A stretch of 64,000 nucleotides of DNA from Arthrinium phaeospermum (GCA_006503535.1 QYRS01000011.1:1-64000), one strand, 5' to 3'; counted from the first letter of the stretch, positions 12,641-25,761 are shown. Translations and numbers: made by a program. The notes: generated by a model from the sequence alone, not told the origin.

Positions 12641-15600
12641 TAATAAAATTCGTTTTATTATTTATATAAATAAAATTTATATAAAAATTAAAACGAAATA
12701 TTAAATTATAAAATTTAAAATATTATATTTAATATAAATTTATTAAAAAAAACTTATCGAAATTTAATTTTATGTAAATTTAATTATTATATTAATAAAT
12801 TATAAATTAATAAAAAGGATTAAAAAATAATTTTTATTAAAATTAATAAACTTAATTAAAAATAATTTAAAATTAATAATTATATTTTTATATTTTTTAA
12901 AATAAAAATTAAATATATAATATATTAAATTTAATTAATATAATTTTTAACGCGTTATTAAAATTATTAACGAAATTATTAAAAAAAAAAAATTTTTAAA
13001 ATATTAAAATATCGATTTAAAATAATATATTAATAATTTTTTTTACGTTATATTTATAAATATTGTAATAAATAATAAATAAAAAATTAATTTATAATAA
13101 ATTATAAAAAAATTAAAAATTAAAACGATTAATTAATAAATTAATATAATAACGTAAAAAACTTATTAAATTAAATATAAAATTAAAAAATTTAAATAAA
13201 TTAAATTATTAATATAAATTTATTAATAATTTATTATATTTAAAAAGGGCGTTTAATTAATAAAAATTATATATTTATAAAAATATATATATTATTAACG
13301 AAAATATATAATATTAAATATTATTTTTAAAAAAAAACGAATAATATATAAATTATAAATATTTATTATAAAAAAATTTCGTTATTAAATATAGTTTTAT
13401 ATTTAATATTATTTAAAATATTATATTAATTATAAAAAAATATAAAAATAAATCGAATTTTTTTAACTTATTAAATAATTAAAATAACCGTTTAAATATA
13501 TTATTTAAAATTTTATTATTAATTTTTTAAAATATTTAAAAAAGAAACTTTATAATAAATAATTAATTATAACAAAACGAATAATATTTTAATAATATTT
13601 TATAAATTAATAAAAAAAACTTTTAATAACTAAAAATATATAATATAATAAAATAATAAATAAATTTAATTATTATTACTTTATTATTTTATAATTAAAG
13701 TATACTTTATAAAATAATTTCGAATAAAAATTTTAAATTTATTTCGATATTTTACTAAACTTTATAAATAAAATTTAAAACGAAATTCGTTTTAAATATA
13801 ATATAATATAGCTAAATAAATAAATAAAATAAAAAAATAAATTTTAATATAAACGTCGCGATTAAATTTTATATTATAACGTTAAAAATATTATAAATAA
13901 AAATATTTTTAACTTTATAATTTAATTTTAATAACGTTTTATTATTAATATTAAATCGAATATTAAATAAAATAATATATAAATTTAAATTTAAAAAAAT
14001 ATTTTTTATTTTAAAAATATTATATAAATAAATCGATTTCGATTTTATATAAAAATTATATTAAAAAAAATAAAACCGATAATAAATTTTATAACGAATA
14101 TAATTAAAATAAAATATAATAAATTTCGTTATTATTATAAATATAATATAAAGAATAAAGTTTATTTTTAATTTAATAAAAATTATAAATTATTAAGGAA
14201 TAAACTTTTAAAATAGTTTTAATAAAAAGTTAAATTTTTTATAATTATAAAACGTATAAAAAACTTAGTTTATAAATTTAATATTTTATTAATATAAAGA
14301 ATATATAAAGTAGTTTCAGTAATTTATTTATATTTAATATTAAAAAAAGGAAATTTTTTTAAAAAAACTCGTTTATAACCGATTCGAATCGTAATAAATA
14401 ACGATAACGATATATATTAATTATATAAAATCGATAAATTTATAAAACATTAAATAATAAATATTATTAATTAATTTAAATTAAAATATTTAATTTAATA
14501 AAAAAATATAACGTAACTTTAAATTAATAATATTTATACGAAATATTAATAAAAAACGTATTAAATCTTATTAAAAAATATAAAAAATAAATAAATTATT
14601 ATTAAAAAATTTTAAAAATAAAAATATTATAAGAATTAATAAAAAATATCGAAGTTAATAATAAATTTAATATTTTAAATAAACTTAATATTATAATTAA
14701 AAAAAAAAGTTAAAAAAAAACTATTAAAACGTTATAATTATACTTTATTATTTAAATAAATTATATATTTTAAAATATATTAAAATATTAATAAATAATT
14801 AAATTATTTAATAAGAAAAAATTAAATTAATTAATATTTAAAAAATATTATTATAAAATTAAAAGAAATTTAACGTTAATTATTATAATTTAATTAATAT
14901 AATAAAAATTTAAATAAATTATTTTAAAATAATAATATAATTAAGAAGTATATTTAATTAAAAATAATTATAATATTAATTAAATTTTAAATATATAAAG
15001 ATTTAAATAAGTTTTTAAAATTTAATTATAATAAAACCTTTACGGCTCGCGATTAAAATTAAAATTAAACCTATAACGAAAAAAAAAATTAAATAAAATA
15101 TTAAAAAATAAAAGTTTTTAAAATATTTAATTAAAAATAATTATAAAAACTTTATTTTATAATAATTATTATAAAAAGAATTTTATTTATTAAACTTTTA
15201 ATTATTTATATTATTTTATATATATATATAAAGTTAAAATAAAATAAATAAATTATTAAACGAATAAGTTTTTTTAATCGAATTAATAAATAAAAATAAA
15301 ATAATTATAATTTTAAAATTAAATAAAATAATCGAACGCGTTATAATTAAAAAATTAAATAATAACGGTTTTTTAAATATAATAAATTTAATTAAAATTA
15401 AAAAAGAAATTATTTAAAATTATATATTTTAAAATTTTATTTTAAAAAGTTTATATATTTTATTAAATAATGTGTTTAATTATTAACCGATTAAAAATTA
15501 AAATAAATTATATAATAACCTTTTTTAAAATTTTTATAAAACTTAATAAATAAAATAATAAGTAATTAATTAAATAAAATTTAAAATAAATTATTTATTT

Positions 15601-16950
15601 ATAAACATAATTTTTATTTAATAAAATAATTAAAAATATTAAAAAATAATATACTTTTTATAAATTAATTAATATTTATAAAAACTTAATTTTTATTTAT
15701 AACTTTATTTTAATTAATAATTATAACGATTTTTTAAAATTAAAATAAAATATTATATAAAATAAATTTAAATAGATTTAAAATTTTAAAAAAAATTAAA
15801 TAAAAATAAAAATAAATTAAATCGCTATCGTTATCGTTTATAATTAAAATAATATTATAAAAAATCTATTAATTAAAAATTATAAAATAATTAAATATTA
15901 TTTTAAATAATAAATTTAAATAAACTATAATAATAAATAATTAATAAATTTTTAATAATAATAATTATAAATTTATTAATAAAATAAAATTAAAAATAAA
16001 TATTAATAAAATATTTTAAATAATTTCGAAATTATAAAAAATATTAATAAATAAAACGTTATTCGTTATTTAACGATTAAAATAATTTTTATAAATTAAT
16101 TTTTAAATAATATATTATATTAAAATTTTAATATTATATTTAAAGTTATTATTAAAAAAATTAAAATTATTAAATAAATAAATTTTAATAAAGTTTATTT
16201 AATACGTTCGCTAAATAAAGAATTTATTAAAGCGGTATAAATTAATAAAAACGTATTTAAAAGTTTTAAAATATTATTTAATAAAATTATAAAAATAATA
16301 AAAAATATATAATTTAAATATATTATAACGATAATATTAATAAAAAATATTAATTATTTTTAATAAAAATAATATTATAAAATTAATTAAAAACTTATAA
16401 ATAAAACTTATTAAAATAACTTTATAAATTATTTTTATTTATATATAAAAAAAATAATCAATAAAAATAAAATATTTAATAAATAAATAAAAAATAAGTT
16501 AAATAATATTAATTAAATAACGGTTATTACTTTAATTAAAACAATTACTTTAATAAAAATAATAAATAAAATAAAAAGTATAAAAAATATAAATAATATA
16601 ATAAAAATAAATATATAAATTTTATAAATAAATAAAAATATTAAAAATTAATAAATTAAAATTTAAATATAAAAATAATTAATAACATTTATAAGCCGCG
16701 ATTAAAAGAATTAAAAAATAAATTTAATAATTACGAAACCTGTTTTTATAATTTAAAAATAAAATATAAAGCTTTAAATTAAAAATATAATAATTTTAAT
16801 ATTAAATTTAAAAATTTAAAAGATTAAATTAAGTTAATTTCTATATTATTAATAATATTTATAATAATATTAAAATTAATATTAAAACTTTATTATTTAA
16901 TTTAATTAAAATATTAAATATATTATTAAAATATAATTAAATAATTAATT

Positions 16951-18140
16951 TATTTATTTAAATTTTTTTTTAATATATATTATATAATTAATATAAATAA
17001 TAAAGAATAAATAAATAATAATATAAATTAATAATAATTTTATATTAAAATAATTAAATATTTTAAATAATAAAATTAAAAAAATTAAGCTTTTAATAAT
17101 AATAAATAATAAATTTTAAACCTCTTTTTCGTTATAACTTTCGATTATAATTATTTATTATTTTTTATAATATAAAGTTTAAAATAAACCCGAGGCTCGC
17201 GATAATATTATATTTAATTATTAAAAAAGGAATTATTATATTTATTTATATTATATAAATTTAAAATTTATTAAAAATTATTTATACCGAATAATAAAGT
17301 TTTTAAAATTAATATATATAAATATTGATTTTATATAAATTTTCGAAGAAAACTTTCGAAAATAAATATAAATTTGTATAATAAACGTTCCTTAAAATTT
17401 ATAATTTATTTTTTTTTTTTATATATATATATATATATTATTATTTTTAATTTTTTATATATTATTAAATATATATAATTATTTAAATTTTAATATTTAT
17501 TTATATATATATAATAGATATTAATATTAATAATAACGTTATATTATATACGTTTATAAAAAACGCTTTTAATAATTTTAAAAAAGTTATTTTATTAATT
17601 ATATATATAATATTTTAAAATTAAAATATTTTATTAAATTTATTAATTAATTAAAATTAATATATTTTAATATTATTAAAATTATTAATAATATAATATT
17701 TTAAAAATCGAAATAAAAAATAATTTTATATTTATATTTTTTTTTATTATTTAATAAAAAATAAAGGCGAAAAAAGAAATTAAAAAAATAATAATCGATT
17801 ATTTCGTAATTTTAATAACGAATATCGCGTTTTTATAAAATTAAAAAAAAATTATATAAATATAAAAAAAAATTATATTAATTTTTAATTATTATTTAGA
17901 AATTTATTAAAACGAAATAATAAAATAAATAATATTAAAATATTAATAAATAGGAAATAAAATAAAATTAACGAATAGTTTTTTAATAATAAATATATTA
18001 TTATTAATTTATTATTAATTAATTATTATATAATTAATTAATTTATATATTTATTTAATTTAATTTATTATATAAAAAGTAATAAATTTTATATAAATTT
18101 ATTTTTAATATAATTAATAAATTTATATTTTTTATAAAAT
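16951..18140 (+). repeat. 1.2-kb repeat family, copy C
   Basis: The first roughly 650 bp and last roughly 200 bp align with copy A. The middle (about 17,590-17,940) is different and is shared instead with copy D in reverse. Nearly all G:C pairs have been lost. This defines a second subtype of the same family. Confidence 0.7.
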
Positions 18141-19218
18141 AAATAATTAATTTATTAAATATTTTTATAAAAATTAAATAACGAAAAATAAATTAAATTT
18201 AAAAAATAAATAAATATAAAACGAAAATAATTTTTCTTTTTAATATTAATATAATCGATATAAAAAATTATATTAATATAATTTTTTATTATTATTAATT
18301 TTATAATATATATTATAATAAAAGTTTTTAATATTATTTAAAAAATAAATAAAAAAAATTTTATAAAAAAAAAAATATAATAAATATTTTATTAATAAAT
18401 TTAATAAAAATAGTTTTATATAAATTAATTTAAATAAATAAATAAATAAAACTTTATTTAAACTTTATTAAATTATATTTTAAATTTTTTTTTTAAACTT
18501 TAAGGATTAAGTATTATATTTAATTAAATATAATAAACTTAAATAGTAAATATTTAAATAAATTTAAAATAAATAAAATAATATATTTAAAGAATAAAAA
18601 TATATTTAATTAAATAATAATATTAATTATTAATTTAAAATAAAAATAATTATATATAATATTTAAAAAATAACTTTTATAATTAAATTTAATTTAATTA
18701 ATTAATAAAAATATATAAATATTAATTATAATTATTTTAATATTAATAATATTTTAATACTATTTTAAAATAAATATTTAAAAGAATTTTAAACTTTATT
18801 ATTAAAATAATAATTAATTTAAAATATATTTTTAAAAAAAAAAAAATTAAATTTATTATTATAATTAAATAATATTATAATAAATAATAATAAAATATAA
18901 ATTAAAATATAATTAAATTTAAAATTATATATAAAAAGATAATTAATTATAAAAATTATAAATAATAATATATAAATATAAATATAAAATTAAATAAAAT
19001 TATTTAAAATAAATTTATTTATATTATAACGATATTATAAAAATTAAACGTTTAAAAATAAATAAATATAAAATATAAATAATATTCTTTTAAATAATAT
19101 AATAATATTATTTTATTTTTTTAAAAAAAGTATAAAATTAAATTTATATAATTATAATATAATAATTATAATTTATAATTTTATTATAAACTTTATAATT
19201 AATAATAATTAAATAATT

Positions 19219-19353
19219 TATTTTATAAGAAATATTAATTTATTATTTATATTAAAAATTAAATTATATAAAATTTATTATTTTTATATAATAAATTAAA
19301 TTAAATAAATATATAAATTAATTAATTATATAATAATTCATTAATAATAAATT
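19219..19353 (-). repeat. Truncated repeat fragment abutting copy D
   Basis: This 135-bp fragment repeats the inner end of copy D (TATTTTATAA...AATTAATTATATAATAATT) in the same orientation and ends exactly where copy D begins. It looks like a short tandem remnant, perhaps of a nested insertion or deletion event. Confidence 0.6.
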
Positions 19354-20530
19354 TATTTTATAAAAAACGTTAATTTATTAATTATATTAAAAAAAATTTA
19401 TATAAAATTTATTATTTTTTATATAATAAATTAAATTAAATAAATATATAAGTTAATTAATTATATAATAATTAATTAATAATAAATTAATAATAATATA
19501 TTTATTATTAAAAACTATTCGTTAATTTTATTTTATTTCCCGTTTATTAACGTTTTAATATTATTTATTTTATTATTTTATTTTAATAAATTTTTAAATA
19601 GCGATTAAGGATTAACGTAACTTTTTATTTTATATTTATATAATTTTTTTTTAATTTTATAAAAATATAATATTTATTATTAAAATCGCGAAATAACCGA
19701 TTATTATTTTTCCCAATTTCTTTCTTTATTTTTATTTTTTATTAAATAATAAAAAAGGAATATAAATATAAAGTTATTTTTTATTTCGATTTTTAAAATA
19801 TCGTATTATTAACGGTTTTAATAATATTAAAATATATTAATTTTAATCGATTAATAAATTTAATAAAATATTTTAATTTTAAGGTATTATAATATATAAT
19901 TAATAAAGTAATTTTTTAAAAATTATTAAAAATATTTTTTATAAATATATATATATAATATTATTATTAATATTAATATTTATTATAATATATATAAATA
20001 AATATTAAAATTTAAATAATTATATATATTTAATAATATATAATAATATATATATATATATATAATAAAAAAGAGAAATAAATTATAAATTTTAAAAAAT
20101 ATTTATTATAAAAATTTATACTTATTTTTAAAAACTTTTTTTAAAAACTTATATAAAATCGATATTTATATATATTAATTTTAAAAACTTTATTACTTAA
20201 TATAAATAATTTCTAATAAATTTTAAACCTATATAATATAAATAAATAATTCTTTTTTTAATAATTAAATATAATATTATTATAAGCCCTAAATTTATTT
20301 TAAACCTTATATTATAAAGGATAATAAATAATTATAATTAAAAATTATAATAAAAAAAGAATTTAAAACTTATTATTAATTATCGTTAAAAGTTTAATTT
20401 TTTTAACTTTATTATTTAAAATACCTATTTATTTTAATATAAAATTATTATTAATTTATAATATTATTTATTTATTCTTTACTATTTATATTAATTATAT
20501 ATAATATATATTAAAAAAAATTAAATAAAT
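19354..20530 (-). repeat. 1.2-kb repeat family, copy D
   Basis: This is the reverse complement of copy C, including the C/D-type centre (about 19,560-19,900, with the AAAATCGCGAAATAACCGATTATT landmark). Together with copy C it forms an inverted pair separated by about 1.2 kb. Its outer end at 20,530 lies within 300 bp of the island border. Confidence 0.7.
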
Positions 20531-20608
20531 TAATAATAAATTAATAATAATATAAATTAATAATAATTTTATATTAAAATAAATAAGTATTTTAAATAAT
20601 AAAATAAA
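20531..20608 (+). repeat. Forward fragment of the repeat's outer end
   Basis: Immediately after copy D the sequence turns around and repeats about 75 bp of the forward-oriented outer part of the family (AATATAAATTAATAATAA..., as at 5,350-5,430). This creates a small back-to-back junction. Confidence 0.55.
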
Positions 20609-20813
20609 TAATTAATTAAAATAGAATTTAATTTTTTAATTTATAATAAAATTTTAATATATTTCTTTATTATTTATTAAATAAAAAATATATTATTTTA
20701 TAATAAATTAAAATATATAAAATTTAAATATTAAATTTAAATAAAGTTTTATTCTTTTAAATTAATTAAATCTTATATATTATTTTAAAAATAAAACTAC
20801 GTTATTTTTTACT

Positions 20814-21671
20814 TTATTTTATTCTTAAACTTCTCCCTCGATCTAATAGCCCAAGATCCCACCACCCTTCCACTAAACCCCAAATTGTCCCACGCTTTTT
20901 CCCACTATCCACCACGGCCGGACCTTTCCCATATAATGGGGTATGACCTTCGTATAAACTTAGTGGCTCTAAATCCACAATACTATTATTCTTCCGAACC
21001 TTTCGTCCGAAGAAAACTTTACTTATAGGAATACCTAAAGCATCGCGAGGGCTGCTCGGCAACCACCCCCGAGACGAGTTTGAATAGGTATTGGACGGGG
21101 CGGGCGTGACAGGCGTAAACCCATCATCCCCATCACCCTCACCCGCTCCCCCCATGGGCATCGACGAAGATAATCCCCGTGTCTGAAGTCTGCCGGGCAT
21201 ACGTTGATGAGTCACTGGGCTATGGACCTCTGACGGTGATGTGATCGCTGCATTAGGGGGTGCAAGGCTAGCAGGTGACTCGGGAATGGGAGGCATTGCG
21301 ACGGCGCTTTGTCTTGCAGTTAAGGAGCGGCCTTGGTTGACATTATGAGACTGGACGATGATCGGAGGGGCATACACAGGATCGATATACTCGTCAATGG
21401 GCCGAAAGATTGGTGCCTGATGGGCAGCCTGGGGCGCTGTGGGCGTTTGGTGTACCAATGTGGGATGAGAAGCCTGTCCGGCGTGGCGGATTGTGCCGGT
21501 GCCGAGACTGGGAGGATGTGATAGGATTAGGCTGGAAATCCCAGGGCCCCCTCGTACGCCATGGCTGGCTGGGGGCGGCGGTGGAACGAATTCGAACGTC
21601 ACCCCCTTTTCCCTATAGCCAGCTACTTCTCCTCCCCCTGGCCGAATTGCCCCACGAGCGCCCGCGCACCC
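20814..21671 (-). CDS. In-frame continuation after the MARVEL gene TAG
   Basis: This stretch of 285 codons is open, in the same frame as the four-TM gene upstream, and separated from it only by one TAG at 21,672-21,674. Its longest part starts with a GTG codon, not ATG, so it is unlikely to be an independent gene. The predicted product is soluble, rich in Pro, Ser and Thr, and ends with a Trp-rich segment (GLVEGWWDLGLL). It has the character of a conserved cytosolic tail. The last codons (AGT TTA AGA ATA AAA TAA) already show the A+T bias of the neighbouring island, so the original C-terminus may be altered. I infer that it was, or still is, the tail of the same protein. A separate exon of an unseen isoform is the alternative. 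Confidence 0.5.
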   Translation of the reverse strand, partial: GCAGARGAIRPGGGEVAGYREKGVTFEFVPPPPPASHGVRGGPGISSLILSHPPSLGTGTIRHAGQASHPTLVHQTPTAPQAAHQAPIFRPIDEYIDPVYAPPIIVQSHNVNQGRSLTARQSAVAMPPIPESPASLAPPNAAITSPSEVHSPVTHQRMPGRLQTRGLSSSMPMGGAGEGDGDDGFTPVTPAPSNTYSNSSRGWLPSSPRDALGIPISKVFFGRKVRKNNSIVDLEPLSLYEGHTPLYGKGPAVVDSGKKRGTIWGLVEGWWDLGLLDRGRSLRIK

Positions 21672-22347
21672 CTAGCCCTCGACATCCTTGGGAGTGGCGG
21701 CGGCAGTCTTGACTCGGCGCCAGAGGCCGACACATATGATGGCACTAAAGGCAAAGAGCACACATATGGCGATGCTCAGCCCCCAGACGGCCTTGATTTC
21801 ATAGCAATGCGGCTGGTCGACGGCGACAAAGGCAAAGTAGTTGACGGCCTTGGAGAGGACGTTACGGTAGGTGATACCCTGAGTCTGGGTGCTGGCAACG
21901 TATGTCACGCCCGCGGCCAGGGACGAGACGGAGCTTTCTGGAAGCACCTCACATCTAAGCATGGATAGGGGCTTGCCGACCGTGACGGCGATGACCACGG
22001 CGGCAATCATGAGGGAGAAATCCAGGCCAGCGGAGACGAGGAGCGGGAGCAGGCCATCATAGTACAGAATGTAGGAGATGGCAACGTAGAGAGTTGCAAT
22101 GCTGGCCTGCTGGGTGTTAGCCGCATTCGCTCGGCCCCGGTCTTGTCTGGGTGGCCGGGTCTGTGTGTGGACTTACAACAATCAGTGTGCCAACGAGGAC
22201 GTCGGGGGCATCGTGACGGGCAGAAACGATCTCGCTGATGAAGTTGGCAGTCAGGCCAATCATGGTAACGAGGGAGACGAACTGCAGTCCACGGAAGGCT
22301 GTGAATGTGACGCCAAGGGCGCCGAGCTGAGGAGCCTGGAAACGCAT
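21672..22347 (-). CDS. Four-TM MARVEL-like membrane protein
   Basis: Two exons are proposed, 22,347-22,177 and 22,109-21,672, giving 202 aa. The intron (GTAAGT donor, CAG acceptor) keeps phase 0. The first ATG in frame after an upstream stop begins MRFQAPQLGALG. Four hydrophobic segments are visible at roughly residues 17-40, 51-75, 77-105 and 164-186, with a loop holding two Cys between the third and fourth. This is the layout of fungal MARVEL-domain proteins, which sit in the plasma or vesicle membrane. The exact function is unknown. The frame stops at TAG and is then open for another 285 codons. Because CAG to TAG is the signature RIP change and the RIP island starts 860 bp away, the stop may be a mutation. 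Acceptor use three bases later (22,106) is also possible. Confidence 0.7.
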
Positions 22348-23956
22348 CCTGAGGGGGATCGGCTTCTTGAAGTCGGTGATGAGCGAGAGTCTGGGACGAG
22401 GCCGGTCCAACTTGAGGGCGGGACGCAAGGGAAAGTGCGGCCGCGGCGTGGGGATGGCAGCAGTTGGAAGCAGTGGAGAAGAAATCTTGAACGAGGGACG
22501 GTGCTAGACCGTATGTAGGGCTATGGCAGCTGGAAGTGATTGGACTCGGAGCAACGAAGGGCAGAAGGGGACAACAGACAGATCGACTGTGTGTTGGGCA
22601 GATGGTATAAGTGAAGAAACGAGGACCGAGTGAGACAGAGACAGAGACAGAGACAGAGACAGAGATAGAGAAAGTGATAAGAGGAAAGTGACAGAGAGGA
22701 AAGACAGGTAGGAAAAGACTCAAAGGAAAGTCGTGAGGGTGGTGTTCGTGGAATTGCTTGGTATGATGACAGAAGGCATTTCCCAGAGTCGGGGGATTGG
22801 GAGCGACTTTATGTACCTGCCTGGCGCCTCTGCACGACTTAGGTATCCAATTCACCTTGGCCATTTGTTTATCGTCTACCTAGACCAACCTCGCCGCACC
22901 TGCGCAGACCGCGAGCCGCCATCTGTCGCGCTGCTATTTTCGACCCGAGCTGAGCTGAGCTGAGCTAGTCGATCGACAATCATGCTGAATCGATCTTGGA
23001 AGCGGTTGCATTTGACGCTGGCGCGGGCCAATCAGAGCCGCCTCCTGGCACCGCGCTTAGTAGCCCGGGGGTGAATCCTGGTCTTCCGGACGCGTCCCCG
23101 GCTGCCCCATAGAACTGGGTCTGCCGGTAAAGGCCAATAAAAGCGGCCCTTGGCCCGATGTTCGTCTCAGCAGGCGCGGCGAGCCTCATGATCGGACATA
23201 TCTGGTTGGCTCCTGACCGTTCTTACACGTCTGTTTGGATCTCTGCATATAGAATATGCTAGACGCGGCCCGCGGGACGGGTCAAAACAGCATGGAAGCC
23301 CCTACCTTGGCTCGGCTCTGCGCATGAGCCAAGAGCCGCCGACTATCCATCCATCCCTCGTGGTCGCCAGCCCGCCCGCCTGCAGCAAACGAAACCACAT
23401 GCGAAATTGGGACGGATGAGGCGAAGCAGGCGCGCTCGTCTGCCAACCTGCTTCTTGAGCACCCATGCTTCATGCATTGTCGTCGCTTGCGCTTCTCTGT
23501 GCGATATTGAGCATGATCATCCTACGTGTGTGGCCGTGGATGATCTCGGCCTCCTACATGGGTCGACAGATGGCCACTTGTTGTTCCCTTGCGCATAACG
23601 CACACCCCTCTGAGAGATGCCGTCCTAACGTAAGATTGGCCATAGGCAGATGGATGAATAAATGACCGTTTCACATACACACACAGGGAACCCTGGACGC
23701 TGCTTTGGTATCCGTGTCATTACAAGAAAAAGGCAGTTTTGTTTGTACGCCTCGACGCCTATCTTAACGGGACGATACGGTGTCCATCAAGCCTACAGCT
23801 TCGCCGGCGTTTACGTCACCACCGGGACCTGTGTACCTGCGATCCCTTAACCCGGGTTCTTCCCGTCTAAATCGCAGCTGCAAAACACATTCTACCTACC
23901 TACCACTTCCCCTCCATGGAACCCCCGGCAAGTTTCGTGCTCTACCGTATGCTGGC
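22348..23956. other. Intergenic: promoter of MARVEL gene and 3' side of epsin gene
   Basis: No convincing coding sequence is seen on either strand. It contains a (GACAGA)n microsatellite at about 22,633-22,665 and a short GAGCT repeat near 22,949-22,967. Several short frames read through here, but they lack family resemblance. Confidence 0.6.
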
Positions 23957-25761
23957 TTAACCCAGCAGATCGTCGAGCCCGTTGCCTCCCGCACTTGAGC
24001 CGGCAACCCCCGAGGTCGGCTGCACTGGCTTGGGTGTGCTTGCTGCAGGCGCGCCCCAGAGTGATGCACTGGTCTTTTCCTTGGCCAGCTCGCCCAATTT
24101 GGGGCCCGACGCTGGGGTGTTGGACTTTTTGACGTTGCCACCAGCAGCACCCCATAGATTGGCGAACGGATCGCCACTCGCAGCAGGTTTAGCTGATGGG
24201 GTTGCCGCAGGCTTGTTGAACGCCGACATGCCCGTAGCGGCAGGTACGGCAGATATTCCGGATGGTCCCGATAGGGACGAACCCGTATGCTGGGGTGCCT
24301 GACCGACCTGCACGGATTGGAAATAGTTGGGCTGCGATGGTTGGTATGCCATGGGCTTCGAGGTCTGGGGTGACATGGCACTGCTGCCAGGAGCGCTGAA
24401 CGAAGAGTAGTTGGGCCCGGTACTAGGGGGAGGGGAGATGGCAGACATCATGTTGTTGATGTTGGCATTCTGGGGCCCGGAGACGGGCTGGGGAGCAGCG
24501 AACTGAGCAGTCGACTGGGCGCTCGACGTGACCATCGGGGGCGGGACTGCGAAGGCGCCAGAAGCGCCTGAAGACTGGCTCGCCGGGACAGGGGTAGCCG
24601 ACTGGAAGTCGTCAAACTCATCATCATCGTTGGATAGCGAAGCCAGCGCCGAGGATCCATTCGAAGGTGCCGTCGCCGGCAGTGGAGTGGCACTCTCGGC
24701 CGATGGTGCAGGCTCGGGATCGTCAAACGAGAATAGATCGACCTCAGGCTCCTTGGCTTTCTTCGGGGGCGCGGCCGTAGGTGTCGTCTTCTTTACGCCC
24801 GCTCTCTCGGTCCTCTCGGCCCTTTTGGCGCGTGATGCTGCAGTTCCGGTATCGTCGTCGAATTCGTCGTACTCCTCGAACTGATCGGCGCGCCGCGCAG
24901 GTTCTCGATAGTCATTTGCTTCTTGGCCACCGAAACCGCCGCCATCTCCATAGACACCGCCGGAGTACCCGCCGTACCCAGCGTTGGCACCGCCGAACCC
25001 GCCGGTTTCGTTACCGAAGCCGCCATATCTACCGCCACTTGCGCTGCCGCTGCCGCTGCCGCTGGAGAAGCCGGCCATAGAGCCGCCCTCGACACCAGTG
25101 TATTTGGCCTTGTTGGCTCTTGCCTTTTTGCGCTCGGTCCGAATGCGGTCGACGTCACTCAACAGTTCCGCGAGCTCTTTTGCTCGGTTCCGCACATTGA
25201 TTCCCTGGTCTTTGCCGTTCTGATCGATGTAATGGAATTGGCGGAGCATCTTGAGGAGGGTGATATGGCCTCGTGCATCGTCGATTACGCGCTCGGAGCC
25301 GTGCTTGATGAGGTACTCGAGCAATTGGAGGGCCTTATAGATCTGTCGCCATTCCTCAGCGGCTTTCTCGGTGAAGCGCCGGTAGATCATGGGCATGATC
25401 TCGTTGAGGGTCTGGCTGGGGACGGGGTGGTGCGTGTTAGCGATGGTCGTCCTTAGGCGATGTGGTGCCGATGGGTGGCCACCGCCCCTTTTGGCAATAA
25501 TACATACTAGTTGAAAGTGCCATTGGCAATCTCCTGCATCAAGGAGGAGGACGAACCCCAGGGCTCGTTGTTAGTTGCCTCGCGCACCTTGGCCTCCATT
25601 TCCGTGTAGTTCATGACGGCTAAGGGCGAAGGTCGATCAGCATTCGGTTCCGACCGCGGTCTTGGAATCAATCACCTACCATTCTGGACTTTGCGCACGC
25701 CGGCCTTGAGATCGTACAAGGTCAGGTTGGAGATCGTGCTCTGCAAGTTGTTGAGATCCAT
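23957..25761 (-). CDS. ent3: Ent3-type epsin (ENTH-domain clathrin adaptor)
   Basis: Three exons are proposed, 25,761-25,680, 25,619-25,508 and 25,415-23,957, giving 550 aa. Residues 1 to about 165 form an ENTH domain very close to yeast Ent3. It includes NYTEMEAKVREATNNEPWG, the RRFTEKAAEEWRQIYKALQL helix and YLIKHGSERVIDD. ENTH domains bind phosphoinositides, and Ent3 works in clathrin traffic between the trans-Golgi network and endosomes. The rest is low-complexity Gly/Ser/Pro/Gln sequence with short acidic peptides, namely DLFSFDDPEP, DDEFDDFQS and a terminal LDDLLG. These look like binding sites for clathrin or the ear domains of AP-1/GGA. Introns are about 60 and 92 nt with clean GTAGGT and GTATGT donors. 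Taking the long third exon alone would lose the N-terminal ENTH helices. Confidence 0.93.

Larger units (their letters stand above)
1..20812. repeat. RIP-like A+T island of decayed repeats
   Basis: The sequence is almost entirely A and T, with C and G mostly confined to rare CpG-containing words. No long open reading frame exists on either strand. The change to about 50% GC sequence near 20,812 is abrupt. Internal homologies (described separately) show that it consists of diverged transposable-element copies rather than unique DNA. Extreme C-to-T and G-to-A conversion of repeats is the known outcome of repeat-induced point mutation in Pezizomycotina. I infer RIP from the composition and have not computed RIP indices. 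Such blocks are typical of dispersed heterochromatin, subtelomeres or centromere flanks, and the window does not show which. No telomere repeat is seen at position 1. Confidence 0.93.

Noticed and set aside
14380..14400. tRNA B-box-like word GATTCGAATC in the A+T island
   Set aside because: No A box, acceptor stem or cloverleaf arms at the right spacing.
21600..21680. An intron that would remove the TAG in the MARVEL gene
   Set aside because: No donor upstream of the stop has both a GT and the phase needed to join the acceptors at 21,611 or beyond in frame.
22007..22864. Minus-strand 285-codon open frame upstream of the MARVEL gene
   Set aside because: It overlaps the real exon in another frame and its composition follows the microsatellite. 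It has no family resemblance.
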